Assembly: GCF_001426525.1 (NCBI RefSeq) | Contig: NZ_LMEW01000032.1 | Span: 249,370 to 313,369, forward strand | Direction of reading: 5' to 3' | DNA from: Massilia sp. Root133 | GTDB taxonomy: Bacteria; Pseudomonadota; Gammaproteobacteria; Burkholderiales; Burkholderiaceae_D | Length of the DNA stretch: 64,000 nucleotides | Part shown: piece after piece, positions 43,140 to 51,955 of the stretch | Layout: each line of letters starts with the position of its first letter | How positions within the stretch are numbered: the stretch's first letter is position 1 | The notes under the pieces: model-generated | The model's database searches: none | The model's input: the letters and a program-made list of their open reading frames with translations, nothing else | What the model was told of the DNA's origin: nothing | Made by a program: the position numbers and the translations under genes

Positions 43140-46124
43140 ATGCGCCGCCGCCATCGTCCCGTCCGCGCGCTCGCGGCTGCCCTGCTGCTGGCTGCCGGGT
43201 CGGCCATGGCGGCGCCGGAAGGCTTCACCGACTACCACCACACGCAATGGACGGCGACCGACGGCGCGCCACCGGCCATCCACACGATGGCGCAGACCCG
43301 CGACGGCTGGCTGTGGCTCGGCACGGCGGACGGCCTGTACCGCTTCGACGGCCAGCGTTTCGAACGCTACGCGCTGCCCGCCCAGCCGGGACGCAGCCAT
43401 GAGCGCATCCAGGTGCTGCGGGCCGCGCCGAACGGCGACCTGCTGATCGCCTTCGCCGCCGAAGGCATCTCGGTGCTGCATCCGGACGGCCGCGTCGAGG
43501 ACCTGCCGGGCCAACCTTCCCCGTACGAGAACGTCGGCGCACTGGCCGTCGACACGGACGGCAGCCTGTGGGCCGCCGGCGGGCACATCGCCCATTTCGC
43601 CGGCGGCCGCTGGCATGCCGTGGCGGCCGGGCCGGAATGGGAAACGGCGCACCAGGAAGACCTGCTCGTCGACGGCGCAGGCAACCTGTGGGCGTTCAAC
43701 GAACACGGCGCCTGGCGCCTGGACCGGGCCGCCGGCCGCTTCGCGCGGGTGACGGACCAGGGCGGGCAACCGCTGCTGGCCCCGGACGGCAGCCTGTGGT
43801 CGCGGGCGAACGGTACGCTGCACCGGCTCGCCGACACGGGAAGCCTGCGGCCCGGCACGTACGCGCCGTCGCAATCGGGCGGGGCCGGACAGTTCGGCGC
43901 GGACGGCACCCTGTGGCTGCTGGACTGCCCGCAGCCCGTGTGCCGCGTGCCGAACGCAGCGCAGCGCAAGGAAGCGCGCTGGACCATCGCGTCCGCGGCC
44001 GCGGAGCGGGTCGTGGACCCGGCGCTGCTGTCGGGACGGGGCGCGGCGGCCATCCTCGAAGACCGCGAAGGCGACATCTGGGTGGCGACGGAGAGCGGCC
44101 TCGATCGCTTCCGGCGCAACCGGTTCCTGCACAGCGGCCTGCCCGGCAGCGGCACCCGCTACAGCTTCGGCGTGGACGGGGCCGGCCGCGTGCTGGCCGC
44201 CGACTTCGAGACGGGCGCGCTGTGGCATCTCGCGCCCGACGCCGCGCCGGCTGCCGTGCGCGGCCCGTGGGTCGGCGTGATCAACAACGGCCCCGACGGC
44301 GCACTGCTCGTCGGCGGCAAACGCAGCATCCAGCGCGTGCGCGGCACCACCGTGGAAGACATCCCGCTGCCGCCCGGCCCGGACGGCAAGCCGCGCGACT
44401 ACCGCCTCGTCGGCCTGCTGGACGACGGCAAGGTGTTGTGGACGGCCTCGCTCGAGACGGGCCTGATCGGCTGGCGCGACGGCCGCTGGCTGCCGCGTGC
44501 CGCCTTCAACCTGCCCTCCAAGATCTTCCAGTCCGCGACCGACGGCGCGGGTAGCCTGTGGCTGGCGACCGGCGACGGCAAGCTGGTGCACTACCTCGAC
44601 GACAAGCTGACGGACTACGATCTCGGCGCCGTGGGCCAGGCGAGCGCGCTATTCACGGGCGAACACCTCATCGTCAGCGGTTCCGGCGGCACGGCCGTGC
44701 TGCGCGACCGCACGCTGCGCCTGCTGCGCACCCAGGATCCGGGCGTGCTGCGCAACCTGTCCGGCATCGTCGTCACGCCGGACGGCGACCGCTGGATGAA
44801 CGGCGTCGCGGGCCTCGTGCACGTGCGCGCCGCGGACTGGCGCCAGGCCATGCGCGACCCGGACCTGCCGCTGCGCCACGAATTGTTCGACGCGCTGGAC
44901 GGCTATCCGGGCCGCGCTGCGATGGAAAACCGCTGGCGCGGCATCGTCAGCGCCGACGGCCGCCACCTGTGGCTGTCGGCCACCGGCGGTGTCATGCGCC
45001 TCGACCTCGCCCAGCTGCGCCGCAACCGCGTCGCGCCACAGGCCGTGATCCTCGGCGTGACGGCGGACGGCCGCGGCTGGCCGGCGCAAGGGACGATCCG
45101 CCTCCCGGCCGGCACCGACCACTTCCGCATCCAGTACACGGCGCCGGCGCTGCGCCTGCCGGAACGGGTGCGGTTCGAGTACCGGCTCGACGGCGTCGAC
45201 AAGGGGTGGCTCGATGCGGGCGTCCGCCGTGCCACGTCGTACACCAACATCGGTCCCGGCGACTACGTGTTCCACGTGCGCGCCGTGAACGAGGACGGCC
45301 TGCCGGGCGAGGCGGTCGCCACCCTGCCGCTGCACGTGGCGCCCACGCTCGTGCAGACGCTGTGGTTCCGCATCGCCTGCGCCGGCGCGCTCGTGCTGCT
45401 GGGCGTGCTGCTGTACCGCTACCGCATCCGCTACGTGACGCGCCGCCTGACGGAGCGGCTGCAGGTCAGGACGGCCGAACGCGAACGCATCGCCCGCACC
45501 CTGCACGACACCTTCCTGCAGACCGTGCAGGGTCTCGTGCTGCGCGTGGACGCCGTCGCCGCGACCTTGCCGCCCGACGCCGGCGCGCGCCGCCAGCTGG
45601 AGCACGTGCTGGACGACGCGAGCCACGCCATCGGCGAAGGCCGCGACCAGCTGCAGGAACTGCGCGCGGGCGATGCGCACGTGCTGGAAGACGTGCTCGC
45701 CGACGCCATCGCCCGCCTCACGCTCACGTATGGCGCGCTGGCCGTCGACGTGCACGTGGAAGGCGAGCGCCGTCCCCTGCTCGCGCCCGTCGCCGACGAG
45801 ATCGCGGAGATCGCGCGCGAGGCGCTGCGCAACGCGTTCGCCCACGCGCACGCCGCCCGCGTGCGCGTCACGCTGATCCATGCGCGCCGCGCGCTCACGC
45901 TGTGCGTGTCCGACGACGGCCGCGGCCTGCCCGAGCCCGTGCGGCACGGCGGCGCCGGGTTGGCGGGATACCGCGGGCACTGGGGCCTGATCGGCATGCG
46001 CGAACGGGCGGAACGCATCGGCGCGCGCCTGGAGATAGCCAGCGGCCCGCGCCAGGGCACGACGGTCACGTTGACCGTGCCCGGCGCGCACGCCTACGGG
46101 GCCGACCGGGCGCCGCCGGTATAG
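43140..46124 (+). CDS. Membrane histidine kinase with two-component beta-propeller sensor (Reg_prop/Y_Y_Y)
   Basis: A 994-residue sensor. A signal peptide/anchor (RALAAALLLAAGSAMAA) is followed by beta-propeller repeats over about 30-620 (TMAQTRDGWLWLGTADGLYR, ILEDREGDIWVATESGLDRF). A Y_Y_Y domain follows (VRFEYRLDGVDKGWLDAG). One transmembrane helix lies near 740-760. The HisKA_3 region is RERIARTLHDTFLQTVQGLV with phospho-acceptor His near 789, and the ATPase domain ends the protein (REALRNAFAHAHAARVRV, VSDDGRGLPE, GLIGMRERAERIGARLEI). Family members sense carbohydrates or other periplasmic signals. It signals to the adjacent NarL-type regulator. Its 3' end overlaps the convergent LysR remnant by 31 bases. 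Confidence 0.94.
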   Translation: MRRRHRPVRALAAALLLAAGSAMAAPEGFTDYHHTQWTATDGAPPAIHTMAQTRDGWLWLGTADGLYRFDGQRFERYALPAQPGRSHERIQVLRAAPNGDLLIAFAAEGISVLHPDGRVEDLPGQPSPYENVGALAVDTDGSLWAAGGHIAHFAGGRWHAVAAGPEWETAHQEDLLVDGAGNLWAFNEHGAWRLDRAAGRFARVTDQGGQPLLAPDGSLWSRANGTLHRLADTGSLRPGTYAPSQSGGAGQFGADGTLWLLDCPQPVCRVPNAAQRKEARWTIASAAAERVVDPALLSGRGAAAILEDREGDIWVATESGLDRFRRNRFLHSGLPGSGTRYSFGVDGAGRVLAADFETGALWHLAPDAAPAAVRGPWVGVINNGPDGALLVGGKRSIQRVRGTTVEDIPLPPGPDGKPRDYRLVGLLDDGKVLWTASLETGLIGWRDGRWLPRAAFNLPSKIFQSATDGAGSLWLATGDGKLVHYLDDKLTDYDLGAVGQASALFTGEHLIVSGSGGTAVLRDRTLRLLRTQDPGVLRNLSGIVVTPDGDRWMNGVAGLVHVRAADWRQAMRDPDLPLRHELFDALDGYPGRAAMENRWRGIVSADGRHLWLSATGGVMRLDLAQLRRNRVAPQAVILGVTADGRGWPAQGTIRLPAGTDHFRIQYTAPALRLPERVRFEYRLDGVDKGWLDAGVRRATSYTNIGPGDYVFHVRAVNEDGLPGEAVATLPLHVAPTLVQTLWFRIACAGALVLLGVLLYRYRIRYVTRRLTERLQVRTAERERIARTLHDTFLQTVQGLVLRVDAVAATLPPDAGARRQLEHVLDDASHAIGEGRDQLQELRAGDAHVLEDVLADAIARLTLTYGALAVDVHVEGERRPLLAPVADEIAEIAREALRNAFAHAHAARVRVTLIHARRALTLCVSDDGRGLPEPVRHGGAGLAGYRGHWGLIGMRERAERIGARLEIASGPRQGTTVTLTVPGAHAYGADRAPPV

Positions 46125-47008
46125 TCCTCCAGCCCGGCGGCGAGCGCGTCGAACGCGATCCGGCAGTGCGGGCTCGCGCGCAGGTCTTCATGCATCGTGA
46201 CCCATGTATCGAGCCGGAACGCGAACGCATCCGGCAGCACGCGCACGAGCGCAGGCGCGCGCATGGCCAGCGGCACCTGGCACACGCCGATGCCGGCGCC
46301 GGCGCGGATCAGCGCCAGCTGGGCCACGTCGCTGTCCGTGCGCAGCGCAAAACGGTCGCGCGTAAAGCCCGGCAGCGCCTTCGCGGCCTGGCGCACGAAC
46401 GGCGTCGGGCGGTCGTAGCCGATCAGCGCATGGTTCCCGAGATCGGCGAGCGTGGCCGGCGCGCCGCGCCGGGCCAGGTACGCCGGTGCCGCGTGCAGCC
46501 CCAGTTCGATGGCGCCGATGCGGCGCGCCACCAGCTGCTCCTGGCGCGGGGCGGTCATGCGCACGGCGATGTCGGCTTCGCGCTGCAGCAGGTCGTGCAC
46601 CCGGTTCGACAGCACCAGCTCCACCTTCAGCGCGGGATGGCGCTGGGCGAGGTCCGCGACGATGGCCGGCATCACCTCGACGCCCACGACCTCGCTGACG
46701 CTGATCCTGACCGTGCCCGCCACCGACCCGGCGCCGCCGCGCAGGCCGGACGCCGTCCGTTCCAGCGCGGCGGCCGTGCTTTCCATCGTTTACGCGTGCG
46801 GGCGCAGCGCGAACGCCGCCTCCGTGGGCAGCAACCCCGTCTGGGAGCGAGTGAACAGCACGAGGCCCAGTGCTTTCTCGAGCGCAGCCACGTGGCGCCC
46901 GACCGTCGGCTGCGCCACGCCCAGCGCCCGGGCAGAGCCGGACAGCGAGCCTTCGCGCAGCACGCCGAGGAAGGCGCGATACAGTTCCCATTCGATGTCC
47001 GATGCCAT
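46094..47008 (-). pseudogene. LysR-family regulator interrupted by an in-frame TAA
   Basis: Reading from ATG 47008, the first 72 residues are a LysR winged helix-turn-helix (WELYRAFLGVLREGSLSGSA, ALGVAQPTVGRHVAALEKAL, ending FALRPHA). A TAA stop at 46792-46790 follows. Two codons later, in the same frame, ATG 46786 opens 230 residues that form the linker helix and effector-binding domain (MESTAAALERTASGLRGGAG, VRISVSEVVGVEVMPAIVAD). Joined, the length (304 codons) is normal for LysR proteins, and a Gln codon CAA turned to TAA is the simplest explanation. It is divergent from the epimerase-like gene. It could be a pseudogene, a sequencing error, or two separately translated pieces by reinitiation. 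Confidence 0.82.
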
Positions 47009-47109
47009 GTGGTTATACAAAAATGTTGAGCGGATGGTAAAACTTATGCAATTCCATTGAGCCAGAACCGGCGCTACGCTGTCAACACTTTCAACGCACG
47101 GAGGACGGC

Positions 47110-48165
47110 ATGAACGGGAACGACACGGTACTGGTACTGGGCGCCGGCGGCGGCATCGGCGGCGAGGTGGCGCGGCAGCTGGCGCGGGCCGGATGGCGGG
47201 TACGCGGCATGAAGCGCGGACTGGCCGCCGCGGCGCCGGACGCCGACGGCGTCGCATGGATAGGCGGGGACGCCATGTCGGCCGCCGACGTGGCCCGCGC
47301 CGCGCAGGGCTGCGCCGTCATCGTGCACGCCGTGAACCCGCCGGGCTACCGCGACTGGGACCGGCTGGTGCTGCCGATGCTGGACAATACGATCGCGGCG
47401 GCCGCAGCGAACGGCGCGCTCGTCGTCCTGCCGGGCACGGTGTACAACTATGGCGCGGACGCGTTCCCGGTCGTCGCCGAGGACGCACCCCAGCATCCGG
47501 CCACGCGCAAGGGTGCGCTGCGCGTACGGATGGAAGCGGCACTGCAGGCGTATGCGGACCGCGGCGGCCGCGCGCTCATCGTCCGCGCCGGCGATTTCTT
47601 CGGCCCCCGCGCCGGCAACAACTGGTTCGCGCAAGGCCTCGTCAAGCCGGGCAAGCCGGTGCGCCGCATCGCCAACCCGGCCGCCCCCGGCGTCGGCCAC
47701 CAGTGGGCCTACCTGCCGGACGTGGCCGCGGCGATGGTCGCGCTGATCGGGCGCCGCAACGCGCTCGAGCCGTTCGCCCGCTTCCACATGAACGGCCACT
47801 GGGACCCGGACGGCACGGCGATGTGCGCCGCCATCGCCCGCATCGTCGGACGCCGCGGCGGCCGCGCGACCGTCGCTACCTTCCCATGGTGGCTCGTGCG
47901 GCTGGCCACGCCGTTCAACGAAACCCTGCGCGAACTGTGGGAGATGCGCTACCTGTGGCGCCAGCCCGTCCGCCTGGAAAATACCCGCCTCGCCGAGATG
48001 CTGGGCGCGGAGCCGCACACGCCGCTGGACGTGGCCGTCGAGCGCACGCTGGAAGGACTCGGCTGCCTGCCGCCTAACCGCCCAGCCGCTGCCCTTTCCC
48101 GTACATCCGGCACTCGGCCGCCAGCGCCAGCAGGTTCGGATCGCGCTCGCGGCTCTTCGAGATGA
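47110..48165 (+). CDS. NAD(P)-binding epimerase/reductase-like protein (atypical SDR)
   Basis: A 351-residue protein with an N-terminal Rossmann fold: TVLVLGAGGGIGGEVARQLA (GxGxxG-type loop). It continues through VLPGTVYNYG and ALIVRAGDFFGPRAGNNW, which match the extended/atypical SDR active-site Tyr region and NAD-dependent epimerase family. The substrate is unknown; relatives act on sugar nucleotides or aldehydes. It lies 101 bases from the divergent, broken LysR gene, whose product presumably once regulated it. The C-terminus (from about 320) reads Pro/Arg-rich and overlaps mdcR by 92 bases on the other strand, so the extension may be recently acquired. Confidence 0.82.
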   Translation: MNGNDTVLVLGAGGGIGGEVARQLARAGWRVRGMKRGLAAAAPDADGVAWIGGDAMSAADVARAAQGCAVIVHAVNPPGYRDWDRLVLPMLDNTIAAAAANGALVVLPGTVYNYGADAFPVVAEDAPQHPATRKGALRVRMEAALQAYADRGGRALIVRAGDFFGPRAGNNWFAQGLVKPGKPVRRIANPAAPGVGHQWAYLPDVAAAMVALIGRRNALEPFARFHMNGHWDPDGTAMCAAIARIVGRRGGRATVATFPWWLVRLATPFNETLRELWEMRYLWRQPVRLENTRLAEMLGAEPHTPLDVAVERTLEGLGCLPPNRPAAALSRTSGTRPPAPAGSDRARGSSR

Positions 48166-48991
48166 GCAGGCTGATGATCTGGTGCGACGCGTACGGCGCA
48201 TCGAGCGGGATCAGCTGGATGCGCGTGCTGAATTCGGCCACGCGGCCCGGCAGCAGGCTGTAGCCCATGCCGCCGCTGACGAGGTTGATCAGCGAGAAGA
48301 TGTCGGACACGCGCATGATCGTCTCCGGCGTGTAGCCGGCCTGGCGGAACGCGTGGTCGAAGCTGTCCGACGTAACGAAGCCGCCGCCCAGCGTGATGAA
48401 TTTTTCGCCCTCCAGGTCGCGCAAGTCGACGTGCGCGCGGCCCGCGTACGGTGAGCCCAGCGGCGCGGCGAGATGCACCTCGTCCTCGAACAGCGGCACC
48501 GTCAACAGTTGCGCATCGTCGAGCGGCGCCTGCAGCCCGATCACGATCGCATCCAGCCGGCCCTCGTCGAGCCCGCGCAGCAATTCCTGGTTCGAGCCCA
48601 GCGTGAGGTCGATCTGCAGCTCGGGCCGGCGCAACTTGAGGCCCATGAGCAGTTGCGGGATGCAGCGCAGCGTCAGCGAATACAGCGACCCGATCTTCAG
48701 CCTGCCGCCCGCGAAGCCGGCCAGTTCGCGCACCTTGCGCACGCCCTCTTCCGTTTCGCTGACCGCGCGCTGCGCGTGCTTGGCGAACGCGTAGGCGGCC
48801 GGCAGCGGCGCGAGGCTCCTGCCTTCGCGCCGGAACAACGGGCAGCGCAATCCCTCTTCCAGCGAGTGCAGCGCGCGGTGGATGCTGACCGTGCTCTGGC
48901 CCAGTTCCTCCGACACGCGCGCGAGGCTGTGCAGGCGCATGAAGGCCAGGAAGACTTCCAGTTTCTTTAAAGTAATCTCTTCATCGATCAT
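48074..48991 (-). CDS. mdcR: LysR-family regulator of malonate decarboxylase
   Basis: A 305-residue LysR-type regulator with the helix-turn-helix LKKLEVFLAFMRLHSLARVS, then EELGQSTVSIHRALHSLEEG. It lies divergently 126 bases from mdcA, the standard place for MdcR. The effector domain has GRLKIGSLYSLTLRCIPQLL and INLVSGGMGYSLLPGRVAEF, a good match to the MdcR group. MdcR activates the mdc operon in response to malonate or malonyl intermediates. GAGGAGC precedes the ATG. The unusual 92-base 3' overlap with the epimerase-like gene leaves no room for a terminator between them. Confidence 0.88.
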   Translation of the reverse strand: MIDEEITLKKLEVFLAFMRLHSLARVSEELGQSTVSIHRALHSLEEGLRCPLFRREGRSLAPLPAAYAFAKHAQRAVSETEEGVRKVRELAGFAGGRLKIGSLYSLTLRCIPQLLMGLKLRRPELQIDLTLGSNQELLRGLDEGRLDAIVIGLQAPLDDAQLLTVPLFEDEVHLAAPLGSPYAGRAHVDLRDLEGEKFITLGGGFVTSDSFDHAFRQAGYTPETIMRVSDIFSLINLVSGGMGYSLLPGRVAEFSTRIQLIPLDAPYASHQIISLLISKSRERDPNLLALAAECRMYGKGQRLGG

Positions 48992-49059
48992 CGCGCCGCT
49001 CCTCGGTAAAGCATACCCGAATCATTAACCTGGGAGTAAACATTGCGCTGCCGCGTTGA

Positions 49060-49088
49060 TTGAAGCCCGGCCGTCTCCTTTCTATGCT
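49060..49088 (+). promoter_or_regulatory. Candidate mdc operon promoter
   Basis: TTGAAG (49060-49065), a 17-base spacer and TATGCT (49083-49088) form a reasonable sigma-70 promoter 29 bases before mdcA. Upstream AT-rich sequence at 49020-49045 (ATCATTAACC..AGTAAACAT) could hold the MdcR site. It fits the divergent mdcR arrangement. Prediction only. Confidence 0.4.
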
Positions 49089-49117
49089 GGCCCTACCTTC
49101 CATACAAAGGAGACAAC

Positions 49118-50773
49118 ATGGAAAGCAACACTCCCCGCCGATGGGACACGCGGCGCCAGGACAAGGCGCGGCGCATGGCGGCAGCGAGCCACCTGGCCGA
49201 CGGCCCCGTGCTGGACAGCGCGCGCATCGTCGATGCCCTCGAACTGCTGCTGGCCGGCGGCGACCGCGTCGTCCTTGAGGGGAATAACCAGAAACAGGCG
49301 GACTTCCTCGCCCGCGCCCTCGTGCAGGTGGACCCGGACCGGATCAACAGGCTGCACATGATCATGCCCAGCGTGAGCCTGCCGGAGCACCTGGACCTGT
49401 TCGAGCGGGGCATCGCCAGCAAGCTCGATTTCGCCTACGCCGGCGCGCAAAGCCTGCGCATCTCGCAATTCCTGCAGGAGGGCACGCTCACGGTCGGCGC
49501 CCTGCACACCTACATCGAGCTGTATGCGCGCCTGTACGTGGACCTGTCGCCGAATGTCGTGATGGTCGCGGGCTATACGGCGGACCGCCACGGCAACCTG
49601 TACACGGGACCGAGCACGGAAGACACGCCGGCGCTCGTCGAGGCGGCCGCCTTCCGCGACGGCATCGTGATCGCGCAGGTGAACGAGATCGTCGACGACC
49701 CGAAGGACCTGCCCCGCGTGGACATCCCCGGCGCGTGGGTCGACTACGTCGTACGGGCCGACAAGCCGTTCTACATCGAACCGCTGTTCACGCGCGACCC
49801 GCGCCTCATCAAGCCCGTGCATATCCTGATGGGGATGATGGCGATCCGCGGCGTCTACGAGCGCCACGGCGTGCAGTCGCTGAACCACGGCATCGGCTTC
49901 AACACGGCCGCGATCGAACTGCTGCTGCCTACGTACGGCGAGCAGCTCGGCCTGAAAGGCAAGATCTGCCGCAACTGGACCTTGAACCCGCACCCCACGC
50001 TGATCCCCGCCATCGAATCGGGCTGGGTCGACAGCGTGCACTGCTTCGGCGCGGAGCTGGGCATGGAAAAGTACACGGCCGCCCGCCCCGACGTGTTCTT
50101 CATCGGCCGCGACGGTTCCATGCGCTCGAATCGCGCGTTCTGCCAGCTGGCGGGCCAGTATGCCGTCGACCTGTTCATCGGTTCGACCTTGCAAATGGAC
50201 GGCCTGGGCAACTCGTCCACCGTGACGCACGGCCGCCTGACGGGCTTCGGCGGAGCACCGAACATGGGCCACGACCCGCACGGCCGCCGCCATCCGACAC
50301 CAGCGTGGCTCGACCTCGTGGAGACGGACGATCCGCTCGCGCGCGGCAAAAAGCTCGTCGTGCAGATGGTCGAGACGTTCCAGGACGGCAGCCAGCCCAC
50401 GATCGTGGAATCGCTGGACGCCGTCGAGGTGGGCAAGACATCCGGCATGCCGCTGGCGCCGGTCATGATCTACGGCGACGACGTCACCCACGTCCTCACC
50501 GAAGAAGGCATCGCCTACCTGTACAAGGCGCGCTCGCTGGAAGAACGCAAGGCGATGCTGGCGGCGGTGGCGGGCGTCACGCCCATCGGCCTCACGCACG
50601 ATCCGAAGCAGACGGCCCGCATGCGCGCGGAAGGCCTGATCGCGCTGCCGGAAGACCTGGGCGTGCGCCGCGCCGACGCGACCCGCTCGCTGCTCGCGGC
50701 GAAGAGCATCGCGGAACTGGTCGAGTGGTCGGGCGGCCTGTACGAACCGCCGGCGAAATTCAGGAGCTGGTGA
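49118..50773 (+). CDS. mdcA: Malonate decarboxylase, alpha subunit
   Basis: A 551-residue CoA-transferase-like subunit that moves the malonyl or acetyl group between MdcC-bound thiol and free acids (acetyl-S-ACP:malonate ACP transferase). Visible features: RRWDTRRQDKARRMAAASHL at the N-terminus, VVLEGNNQKQADFLARALVQ, MQMDGLGNSSTVTHGRLTGF (as LQMDGLGNSSTVTHGRLTGF) and GGAPNMGHDPHGRRHPTPAW, all typical of MdcA. AAAGGAGAC precedes the ATG. It is the first structural gene of the operon and overlaps mdcB by one base (TGATG). Confidence 0.97.
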   Translation: MESNTPRRWDTRRQDKARRMAAASHLADGPVLDSARIVDALELLLAGGDRVVLEGNNQKQADFLARALVQVDPDRINRLHMIMPSVSLPEHLDLFERGIASKLDFAYAGAQSLRISQFLQEGTLTVGALHTYIELYARLYVDLSPNVVMVAGYTADRHGNLYTGPSTEDTPALVEAAAFRDGIVIAQVNEIVDDPKDLPRVDIPGAWVDYVVRADKPFYIEPLFTRDPRLIKPVHILMGMMAIRGVYERHGVQSLNHGIGFNTAAIELLLPTYGEQLGLKGKICRNWTLNPHPTLIPAIESGWVDSVHCFGAELGMEKYTAARPDVFFIGRDGSMRSNRAFCQLAGQYAVDLFIGSTLQMDGLGNSSTVTHGRLTGFGGAPNMGHDPHGRRHPTPAWLDLVETDDPLARGKKLVVQMVETFQDGSQPTIVESLDAVEVGKTSGMPLAPVMIYGDDVTHVLTEEGIAYLYKARSLEERKAMLAAVAGVTPIGLTHDPKQTARMRAEGLIALPEDLGVRRADATRSLLAAKSIAELVEWSGGLYEPPAKFRSW

Positions 50774-51639
50774 TGACGGCGCGCGATCCGATTCTCATCC
50801 CGGCCGACGCCGCGCCCGACCTCGCATTGGCGCTGGCCGACCACGCCGTCGCGGCGCTGGTCGACGAAGCGATGCTGACGCCGAAGCCCGGCCTCGTCGA
50901 CCTGCGCGGCGCGGGCGCCCACCGCGACCTCTCGTGGCCGCTGATGTGCGCGTCCGCCTGCGCTCTCCGGCCCGCATTCGGCCAGATGGCGCTGGCGGGC
51001 CTGCTCATCGCGGACGACGACGCGCGGCTGCGCCGGCGCATCGGCGCCATCGGCCGCGACGGCGAAGCGGCGATGATGGCGGCCAGCGGCGGCGTGAACA
51101 CGCACCGCGGCGCGATCTGGGCCCTGGGCCTGCTCGTCACGGCGGCCGCCGGCTCGACGGAACGCGAGGCGCGAACCATCGCGGCCCACGCCGGCAGGCT
51201 GGCCCGCATCGCCGACCCGGGCGCACCGTCGACCACGGGTCACAAGGGCGAGCGCGCCTGCATCGAGCACGGCGTGGGCGGCGCCCGCGGCCAGGCCCGC
51301 GCCGGCTTCCCGCACGTGATCGACCACGCGCTGCCGATGCTGACGCTGGCCCGCGCGCGCGGCGATGCCGAACACCACGCCCGCGTGAACGCCTTGCTGG
51401 CCGTGATGGCCACGCTGGACGACACCTGTTTGCTCGCGCGCGGCGGCCGCAAGGCGCTGGATGCGGCGCAGGACGGCGCGCGCCGCGTGCTCGCGTGTGG
51501 CGGCATCGCCACGCCGAACGGGCGGCGCGCATTCGACGTGCTGGAAGCGCGCCTGCGCCGGCTGCACGTCTCGCCCGGCGGCGCCGCCGACCTGCTGGCG
51601 GCCGCGCTGCTGCTGGACCGAATCGAACGAGGAGAATAA
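50773..51639 (+). CDS. mdcB: Triphosphoribosyl-dephospho-CoA synthase
   Basis: A 288-residue CitG/MdcB-family enzyme that makes 2'-(5''-triphosphoribosyl)-3'-dephospho-CoA from dephospho-CoA and ATP, the precursor of the MdcC prosthetic group. Motifs: LVDEAMLTPKPGLVDLRGAG, GGVNTHRGAIWALGLLVTAA and a C-terminal MATLDDTCLLARGG (the conserved Asp-Asp). Translation is coupled to mdcA by the one-base overlap. The stop lies 5 bases before mdcC. Confidence 0.95.
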   Translation: MTARDPILIPADAAPDLALALADHAVAALVDEAMLTPKPGLVDLRGAGAHRDLSWPLMCASACALRPAFGQMALAGLLIADDDARLRRRIGAIGRDGEAAMMAASGGVNTHRGAIWALGLLVTAAAGSTEREARTIAAHAGRLARIADPGAPSTTGHKGERACIEHGVGGARGQARAGFPHVIDHALPMLTLARARGDAEHHARVNALLAVMATLDDTCLLARGGRKALDAAQDGARRVLACGGIATPNGRRAFDVLEARLRRLHVSPGGAADLLAAALLLDRIERGE

Positions 51640-51643
51640 GACA

Positions 51644-51955
51644 ATGGAGAGACTGGAATACGAATTTGCCGCCGGCCAGAGCGCGCTTGGGCGCACCGTC
51701 AGCGGCGTCGTCAGCTCCGGCGACCTGGAAGTGCTGCTGGAGCCCGCAACCGCCGGCCGCACGAAGGTGTCCGTGCAGACGTCCGTCGACGGCTATGGCG
51801 CCACGTGGAAGGCGCTGCTGGAGCGCGTGTTCGGCGCCGGCGACCTGCCGGCCGCGCACATCGAGATCAACGACAACGGCGCGACGCCGGGCGTCGTCCG
51901 CATGCGCATCGAGCAGGCGTACGAACAGTCAGCGAACAACGGAGGCACGCCATGA
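51644..51955 (+). CDS. mdcC: Malonate decarboxylase acyl carrier protein (delta subunit)
   Basis: A 103-residue acyl carrier protein. Ser25 in GVVSSGDLEVLLEPAT is at the position known to carry the phosphoribosyl-dephospho-CoA arm in Klebsiella MdcC, and the surrounding SGDLEVL is conserved. The rest (AAHIEINDNGATPGVVRMRI) is the usual MdcC body. It overlaps mdcD by four bases. This subunit is malonylated, then decarboxylated on the enzyme. Confidence 0.95.
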   Translation: MERLEYEFAAGQSALGRTVSGVVSSGDLEVLLEPATAGRTKVSVQTSVDGYGATWKALLERVFGAGDLPAAHIEINDNGATPGVVRMRIEQAYEQSANNGGTP

